Of a stretch of 64,000 nucleotides of DNA, positions 57,628 to 64,000 are shown one piece after another. The notes beneath the pieces were generated by a model, which worked only from the letters and a program-made list of their open reading frames with translations, was not told where the DNA came from and searched no databases. Numbering within the stretch: position 1 is the first letter of the stretch; each line of letters opens with the position of its first letter. The translations under genes were made by a program, and so were the position numbers. Origin of the DNA: Laburnicola sp. R22_1 (Eukaryota; Ascomycota; Dothideomycetes; Pleosporales; Didymosphaeriaceae); the NCBI GenBank assembly GCA_014281115.1, contig JACONQ010000020.1, positions 496,001-560,000 of the forward strand, in the 5' to 3' direction.

Positions 57628-59502
57628 TTATAGATATCTGCTTGGTGTTCTGATTATACGGCCACAGCGCGATGATGGCGTTGATGGCGCAGATGCCGCC
57701 GCATCAACGCGTACAGGTGCTGGCGTAGATTTCTTCCTCTTTGTAACTGTATGAGTAGCTTTTGAAGCTTTCTGACTTCCCTTTTTGGCAATTTTGAGAC
57801 GTTTTTGAAGTTGTTGTTGAGTCTTGCGAGCCTATTGACGGAGGCGTCGCTCAGCAGCTTGATCAGCTTTCTCCTTGGCGCGCGCATCTCTGGCTGCTGC
57901 CCGCTCAACGCGCTTCTCCTGCTGTAAACGAGCTTTAAGCTGTTTATTAGCTATATGGATCTCTTGCTGCTGAGCTTTTTGGAGTTGTAACTGTTGTTTT
58001 TCAGCCTCCTGCTGGCTGAGCGAGTTACGCGCCCTCTGTACGCGGGCAGGTGACCAGAAAACTGCTCCTCTATGCCACTCCTTAGGTTGCTCTAAGGGCA
58101 GAGTCTTGCCTTTTGTTTGACGCCGTTTCTGGTTTGCAAGAGCTTCTCGGAGACCCTTATTTTCATGCTCTAGGAGCTGCTTTTGTACAGAGATTGAGTG
58201 TATCGTCTGGCTCAGCTTACGCGACTCCTCAGTCGCGATATTCTTCACAGTGGAGCGTAACAGTCGCTCTATTTTACGCCAATCTGACGCGCTAAGTACT
58301 GAGGTAGAGCTCACTGGTGATTCTGGCTCTGGCAGAGTCTCTTTGTTAAACCTTTTGAGGATAGGCGTTGGATCTGGCGGCGAGATACCTGTACACTTAA
58401 AAGCTTTGGTAATCAACTGCGGCGTAACTGACGTCGTCCAGGCCTTCCAGAATAGCGTAAAGAAGTCTCTTTTGGCGATTGTTGACAGTCCTTGGCTCCT
58501 ATACAGGTATCTGGAGAGCTCGTCAGAGTAGGCAGCTGAGAGAGACTTACATACGCAGACGTTAAGAGGCTGCAGCGTATAAGTCGCATGAGGGGGAAAT
58601 ATCGCAAGGAGGATCTTATTCTGATCGCAGTAGTTGATAAAATCTATAGTAACGTGAGATCCATGCCTATTAAGGACTAGGAGTCGCCACTGCCGTCGAG
58701 CCTTCTCCTTTGTACAGCGATCAAACACCTGTTTAAGCCATTGAAGCCCTATCTCATTGTTTGACCATCTAGAGGTTGATGAGGTGATAAAGACTCTGTG
58801 AGAATTGACGTTGATTTCTTCAACCCAGCTTGATTGTAGAGTCGCGGCGTCAGATCGATAGATTAGCGCTGGATTAACAGTAGATCCGTCGGCGCATATA
58901 CATGCGATGAGCGAGATCCACTTACGGCTGCCGTCCTGTATAGATTGCCTTACTTGGCGACTCTTATATAGAGGCCTATCGAAGATCCTTTTTGAGCGGC
59001 CAGTGATACCAAGGAGGAAGCCTTTCTCGTCCATATTGTACGTATGCTGAGGCTCTACACTATACTCTGTAATTTTCTTGTGTAGAAGCTCAAAGTAGAG
59101 CCTGTATTTTGCCTCTGAATCAGCCTTGTGGCGATTGCTGTCAAGCCCAGTCGTCCATCGTGAGATCAAGGAGTCGGGGTTGCGCCTAACAAAGCGATTA
59201 ACCCAGGACATGCTAACGTCTCTTTTTGCCATGTATGAAGCAAAATTTTGTATTATCTGCCGTGTAGGAGGAAGGCCACGCTCAGTAAGGTAGGTGATAT
59301 ATTGTAGAAGCCCCTTTTCTTGTTGTGGATGGAGTAGACGACGTGTACCATCAGTGATAGTACGCGCCTGCGTGACGCGTTGGTGCCTGCGCGTCAACGT
59401 AGAGCGTACAACACCAAATTCTTTGGCGATTTTATTGTATGATAAAAATTCTCCTGGTTCTTGCGCTTCGATTGCTGCTATCGCGGCGTTAATTGGGTCC
59501 AT
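57628..59502 (-). pseudogene. E1 pogo/Fot1 transposase, long frame with substituted catalytic residues
   Basis: From the ATG at 59,502 (MDPINAAIAAI, which aligns with the start in E2) the frame is open to a TAG at 57,832. It then continues in the same frame to a natural TAA at 57,628 after a typical RIIRTPSRYL end, about 624 residues in total. Order: psq-type helix-turn-helix (residues about 5-45), CENP-B-type DNA-binding domain (about 50-115, DVSMSWVNRFVRRN), DDE_1 core (about 150-360), glutamine-rich coiled coil (about 420-570). The first catalytic Asp is kept (YNMDEKGF). The second and third positions are Asn: LLVLNRHGSH and TLQPLNVCV. Both changes are TpG-to-TpA on the coding strand. The enzyme is therefore expected to be inactive. 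An alternative ATG at 59,526 adds eight residues. Confidence 0.85.
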
Positions 59503-59542
59503 ATTGGTGGAGTTGGGGCGCGTCAAAGTTGGGGCGCGTCAT

Positions 59543-59591
59543 GTTGGGGTTGCGCATTGAGTGACGGTGCGCATTGACTGCCGAGACAGGG
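59543..59591 (-). repeat. E1 right terminal inverted repeat
   Basis: Perfect inverse of the left repeat, ending two bases before E2; the shared TA is at 59,592-59,593. Confidence 0.92.
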
Positions 59592-59593
59592 TA

Positions 59594-59642
59594 CCATGGG
59601 TGCGGGGTCAATGCGCGCCGAGCCTCAATGCGCGCTCAACAC
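59594..59642 (+). repeat. E2 left terminal inverted repeat
   Basis: Carries tcaatgcgc twice with the same 14-base outer spacer and 17-base pitch as in E1, although the surrounding sequence differs. Confidence 0.9.
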
Positions 59643-59682
59643 GAAAACACCTCAAGCTTCAACACCACCTATCGCTACCAAT

Positions 59683-61566
59683 ATGGGGTCAATTGAGGCT
59701 GCGCTTGAAGCGATACAATCGCAAGAACCTGGAGACTCTATCAACTATACAAAAATCGCGAAGGAGCATAGCGTTGTACGCTCTACGCTCACCTGGAGAC
59801 ACCAGGCTGTAACGCAGTCGCGTACAGCTGAGGGAATCAACCAACGAAAACTTCGCCCTCAACAGGAGCAGGAGCTTATACGCTATATCAAAAAACTCAC
59901 TTAGCAAGGCCTACTACCTACACGGCAAATAATCCAGAACTTTGCAGCCTGTATAGCCAAAATAAGCGTTAGCATGTACTAGGTTGATTAGTTCGTTAAG
60001 CAACACAGCATTAATCTAGTTTTAAGATGGACAGCTAGAATGGACAGCAATCGCCACAAAGCCAACTTAGAGACAAAGTACAGCCTATATTTCGACCTAC
60101 TATAGCAGAAAATTAGCCAATACGATATCGAGCCTCAGCACACGTACAATATGGACGAAAAAGGCATCCTACTAGGCATTACTACTCGCTCAAAGCGGAT
60201 CTTTAGTAGGCAGCTGTACGAGAGCAAGGAGGTGAGGCAGGCTATTCAGGATGGTAGCCGTGAGTGGATTTCGCTCCTAGCCTGCATATGCGCCGACGGA
60301 TCGGCTCTAGATCCAGCCCTCATCTATCAGGCTGCCTCAGGTAGCCTACAATCAAGCTGGGTTGAAGAAATCAACCCTTAGGAACACTTAGCCTTTATTA
60401 CCTTATCGCCTTCTGGCTGGACAAATAACAAGATAGGCCTCGCGTGGCTTAAGCAGGTGTTCGATCGCTGTACTAAGGAGAAAGCTGGACGCTCCTACTA
60501 ACTACTTATCCTTAACGGCCATAGATCCCACCTTACTATAGATTTTATCAATTACTGTAACTGGAATAGGATACTCCTAGCTATATTTCCGCCTTATTCG
60601 ACGCATACGCTACAGCCGCTTAACGTTGTTATGTTTAAGCCTCTCTCCACTGCCTACTCAGCTAAGCTCTCAGCCTTCCTACACAGGTGCCAGGGACTAT
60701 CGTCAATCGCAAAAAGAGACTTCTTTAGCCTATTCTAGAGGGCTTAGGGTAGCTCGTTCAGGAAGCTATTGATTATTAAGGCCTTTGAGGCTACTGGCAT
60801 ATCACCACTTAACCCAGAGGTTATACTTAAGAGATTCACTAAGACCAGCCTACCTAAGCGGGAATTAAGAGAAAGCTTAACCTTAGTACTCAGCGCGTCT
60901 GACTGGAGGAAAATCGACTGGCTCCTAAAGGCTGCAGTAGATATAGGGAATAGTAATAAGGCAAAGAAGCTGAGCCGAACAGTGCACTCAATTGCCGTAC
61001 AAAAACAGCTACTACAGCATGAAAATAAGGGACTAAGAGCAGCACTAGGCAATGAGAAGAGGCGTAGGAAGCGTGGCAAGCCTTTGCTGGATAACCAGCC
61101 TACTAAGTACTTAGGGGGTGCTGTTTTCTGGTCCCTAAGGAAGGTGCAGGAGGCACGTGATCGTCTACAGCAAAAAGAGGCCGAGGCAGAGCAGCTAGTA
61201 CTCTAAAAAACTGAGGCAGCTAAGGCTTGGAGGGCTAGCCAGCAGCTGAAGGCTAGACTACTCCAAGAGAAGCGCGTTGCGAGGGCTGAGGCTTAGGCAG
61301 CTTGAGCGAAGGCAAAGGCGGATCAGGCAGCTGAGCGAGCCTAGAAGTAGTAGGCTCGCAGGGCTTAGTAACACTACAAGAATTGTATAAAAATAGCTAA
61401 GAAAGGTAGCAAAAAGGCATTAAGGCTACCTAAGCAGGGCATAAGGGAAAAAAAGCTTATTAATAAGGCTATAGATGCTGCTGAGGCCTTAGGTGCTGCA
61501 TCACAGCCTCTACAGCCTCAGTCGCGCCGGGGCTGGAATATTAGAACTCTAAGTAGATTTTTATAG
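59683..61566 (+). pseudogene. E2 pogo/Fot1 transposase, nonsense-only pseudogene
   Basis: A single reading frame of 628 codons from MGSIEAALEAIQSQEPG to a natural TAG after WNIRTLSRFL is interrupted by about sixteen stops (first at 59,902) but needs no frameshift. Almost all are TAG, two or so are TAA or TGA, as produced by CAG/CAA/CGA/TGG changing by C-to-T or G-to-A. Domain order as in E1. First catalytic D kept (YNMDEKGILLGITTRSKRIF); second and third positions are Asn (LLILNGHRSH, TLQPLNVVMF). It pairs with E1 in sequence order throughout at roughly family-level similarity. Confidence 0.9.
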
Positions 61567-61669
61567 CTATAATTAATTATTAAGATTTATAGAGCTTATT
61601 ACCAGAAATTCTTATAATAATAGCAATTGTAGGGAGCTCTGCAGCTTCAAGTTTAGCTGAGCTGGTTTG

Positions 61670-61718
61670 GTGTTGAGCGCGCATTGAGGCTCGGCGCGCA
61701 TTGACCCCGCACCCATGG
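61670..61718 (-). repeat. E2 right terminal inverted repeat
   Basis: Perfect inverse of 59,594-59,642, ending cgcacccatgg then TA. Confidence 0.92.
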
Positions 61719-61720
61719 TA

Positions 61721-62073
61721 ACATAAGCGAGATTTGGAATGATACAGTTACAGGACAGAAATTAGCGTACAACCGGCCTTGGTATTACTCATCCTAGGGT
61801 AACACATGGTACTCAGACTTTTGTCCTAGTACCATAGCTGACGAGAATTTGGCGTTAGCGGATTGGGAGCGAAGACTGTATAGATATGTAGGTCCGTTGT
61901 TCGTGTTGTATGAATAAAAATTCAATCGCAGAATGTTATTGGCTTCATGATCAGCCTGTCAATGACGTCCAGAGGTCTGGGTCGGATTCGCATGCGTTGA
62001 AAGACGTGAGAAGAGTATATGAGGTGTTGTTGCTTGTTGGAAACTTATGATCGTGGCTAAAGATGATCGATGT
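61721..62073. other. Intergenic with a family D short repeat
   Basis: Contains the fullest copy of family D at 61,775-61,837 (ggtattactcatcctagggt, then ggtactcagacttttgtcct). The rest is 3' flank of the GH5 gene with nothing else supported. Confidence 0.6.
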
Positions 62074-63530
62074 TCAGCCCAACGTTGCCTTAGTCCATGG
62101 TTTCCAAAACCGCTCCATCCCCTCTGGGAACCGCCAGCCATTCCAATCATAACTTGTAAGCCCCCAAGTATCAGGAACGCCCTGCCCACCACTCCGTATC
62201 CTATAGCTTCCCGCCAAACTCCACATTGCCCAGCTCACATTATGCTGCGTCGTAAACTGTCTCAGACACCCTAGCAGCGTGTCGTTCAGTAATGTTGCAT
62301 CCTGCGCCCATCCAAATTCGGACAAAACGACAGGTGTTTGCCTTATAGCTTCGGGGCAATTCTGCGTGATGTTGCATGCCGCTGGTGCAGATATGCCAAG
62401 TGCGTTGAATCCGGACTGGTAGAGCTCGGCTTCAACGATCGGGCAGTTTTCGGTGTCGATGTTTTCGGACATGCTATAGAGGTGCAATTCGTAGACGACT
62501 TTGTCTGCCCATGCATGGGCGTCGAGGTCGAAGACGACCGGCTTACGACTGTAGCCGTCGCGAATAGCATCGCCTCGGTAAAGTGGGGCTATGTTGAGGT
62601 TCAGGCCAGATGTTCTGTCATGATGATTAGCTGAGAAGACAACGAAGAGGAGTAGGGGAAGACGTACAGGGCAGATAGGTCCTGATCATACTGCAATCCA
62701 CTCCACGTAACCAATATGTCAGGATTAACGGAATATATGGCATCGGTAGCCTCCGTAAAGTTTCCAACAAAGGTCAACCAATTGTAATTAATTGTCGAAG
62801 TGGGTGCGGTCTCATTGATCGCTCGGCGAAGTTCGTTCCGGAGGGACATGGAAACGACGTTGGGATGCTTCTTCGCCCAGTTGGCAACGTATTGAAGACC
62901 GCGATGCCAGTTCTTGACGGGAAAATTGTAGTCGTCGAACCAGGCGTTACCATCAGTCTTACTGCAGCACCATTGGGCTTTGCCGACATGCACATCCGGG
63001 TGGACGTAAATACCTCTCTGCAAAGCCGCCTCGGCGATGCGATCCCAGACTTCGAAGCGACCAGTGTCCTTTGTGAAACCCCGATTCATTGCAGCCACCT
63101 CTTTTGTGACCTTGGTCCCATTCTCGTAACCCAAACTGGTAATCATGGCGACCTCAAGCGGGACATCGCTGCCGTTGCGCTCGTAGATCTGGTCGACCAT
63201 TTCAATTGCGTACGTCAGGCGAACAAAATTGAATCCAATGCTTTTAACCATGTCAAGGATGTCTTCAACGGAGCTGAATTCGAGACCTTCGGGAATCATG
63301 GTCTCACCAGATGCCGGCCAGTTGACTCCGGCCCAGGTCACTGTTTCGCTCCGGGAGTTGACGATATCTCTGCCTTTGGTAGAGAATGGTCCATAAGGCC
63401 AGCTGCCATTGTAATTGGTTTCGCGTGAATTCAAGTGACTGGTGATGTCGGAAATCTCAGGCGCAGAGAGGACATGGCCAGCGACACCATGGATGGTTAG
63501 AGCCAACAATTCGAATCCGAAAGACCGCAT
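62074..63530 (-). CDS. Secreted glycoside hydrolase family 5 enzyme, one intron
   Basis: Exons 63,530-62,668 and 62,614-62,074 are separated by a 53-bp intron (GTACGT donor, gctaatc branch-like site, GACAG acceptor) and encode 467 residues. The chosen ATG (63,530) starts a signal peptide (MRSFGFELLALTIHGVAGHV). An upstream in-frame ATG at 63,617 lies upstream of a TATA-like element and would bury the signal, so I reject it. GH5 (cellulase fold) signature: acid/base Glu in SLRNELRR (E233) and nucleophile Glu in VVLSEFGW (E377), plus GINFVR-like GFNFVRLTY, VHPDVHVGKAQWCCS and DGNAWF. It would cleave a beta-linked plant or fungal wall polysaccharide outside the cell; the substrate cannot be told. 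No stop or frameshift, so it appears functional. It is preceded only by intergenic DNA. Confidence 0.9.
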
Positions 63531-63576
63531 CGTGGCGATGGGAACATATGTTCGCTCTAGACATAGCTGCAGAGTC

Positions 63577-63590
63577 TTGTATATATACTG
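63577..63590 (-). promoter_or_regulatory. TATA-like element of the GH5 gene
   Basis: gtatatatacaa on the minus strand, centred about 53 bp upstream of the chosen ATG. Composition stands out from the surrounding sequence. Supports the start at 63,530. Confidence 0.5.
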
Positions 63591-64000
63591 ACTTGGGTCG
63601 CTGCCCGCTGCGGACATTTAGCCCTGCCATAATTGACCCCACAATGCCCCATGGCGGTAGTCCGGGGTAAGAATTCCACGAATTAATAGTCTTGGTCGGA
63701 TTCGTTAGTGCAAAGTCTAAGGCCATGTTTGGTTTTCGCTCCGGGGTGCAGCCTTGACAACTGCGAACAGAAAACATAGCCTCGGTAATGGTTAGAAAAA
63801 GGGTGAAAAGACTGGAGCGCGATACAACTAGCGACTCGTTCTGCCTTCTTTGGGATAGTCAAGCCGGTCAACCACCCATATCACCCGTGACTTTAGGCGG
63901 AGCTCATGTATTTGGCTTAGGCTGGTACTGAGCACCAAATGAAGCTGAAGATGGCTTGCTGTTGCGACAACCAGAGTCGACGAGATGTTTGTTGTAGACG
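63591..64000. other. Intergenic, upstream of GH5
   Basis: GC-balanced, short overlapping frames only; nothing recognised. Confidence 0.45.

Larger units (their letters stand above)
57466..59591 (-). mobile_element. Pogo/Fot1-like transposon E1 (2,126 bp)
   Basis: Perfect terminal inverted repeats of about 49 bp (57,466-57,514 and 59,543-59,591) begin ccctgtctcggcag. TA flanks both ends (57,464-57,465; 59,592-59,593). Transposase on the minus strand. It lies 15 bp downstream of the transporter stop codon. Each TIR carries two direct copies of tcaatgcgc, 17 bp apart. Confidence 0.95.
59594..61718 (+). mobile_element. Pogo/Fot1-like transposon E2 (2,125 bp), abutting E1
   Basis: Perfect terminal inverted repeats of about 49 bp (59,594-59,642 and 61,670-61,718) begin ccatgggtgcgggg. 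TA is at 59,592-59,593 (shared with E1) and 61,719-61,720. Its length is within one base of E1, but the TIR and transposase sequences are clearly diverged. The orientation is opposite, so the two transposase genes diverge from the junction. Confidence 0.95.

Noticed and set aside
62865..63428. 187-codon plus-strand frame
   Set aside because: Antisense shadow of the GH5 first exon, which has catalytic motifs and a signal peptide.
63457..63871. Short minus-strand frames upstream of GH5
   Set aside because: No conserved motif, they overlap the promoter region with a TATA-like element, and no plausible splice link to the GH5 start.

Overview
The window is nuclear DNA of a filamentous ascomycete (Pezizomycotina, class not resolved). 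The evidence is short GT-AG introns of about 50 bp, a Zn2Cys6 regulator, fungal Fot1/pogo, Ty1/copia and Ty3/gypsy transposons, and C-to-T/G-to-A damage of the repeat-induced point mutation (RIP) type: coding frames lost mostly to TAG/TAA, and CpA/TpG replaced by TpA. The window is a two-compartment genome in miniature. Positions 1 to about 39,200 are an extremely AT-rich, gene-free block of nested dead transposons. From about 39,200 to 64,000 lies a GC-balanced compartment with recognisable genes and younger transposons.

AT-rich block (1-39,200). It holds a 10.4-kb Ty3/gypsy element (17,260-27,634) with matching 175-bp LTRs, other gypsy and copia remnants, two nested Fot1-like DNA transposons (34,166-38,222), five micro- or minisatellites, and two non-autonomous families named here A and B. 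Both families occur as short 'head' copies (about 130-185 bp) and long copies (about 1.1-1.2 kb). Both are flanked by clear 11-15-nt target-site duplications (TSDs), the hallmark of LINE-type target-primed retrotransposition. In two places a second copy sits directly behind the first, sharing one copy of the target site.

Gene compartment (39,200-64,000). In order: a Baeyer-Villiger-type flavin monooxygenase with one in-frame TAG (+); an eight-cysteine secreted protein with one 49-bp intron (-); a SINE-like family C insertion; a damaged Zn2Cys6 transcription factor (+); a DHA1-type MFS transporter pseudogene (+) whose second intron carries a 5.6-kb Ty1/copia element; two pogo/Fot1-like transposons inserted back to back and sharing one TA (57,466-61,718); and an apparently intact secreted glycoside hydrolase family 5 enzyme with one 53-bp intron (-).

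Monooxygenase, regulator and transporter together look like the remains of a small metabolic or detoxification cluster. It seems to be decaying under transposon insertion plus RIP-like point mutation spreading from the repeats. The secreted protein and the GH5 enzyme are the genes that look functional. All identifications come from reading the sequence and its translations; no database search was run.
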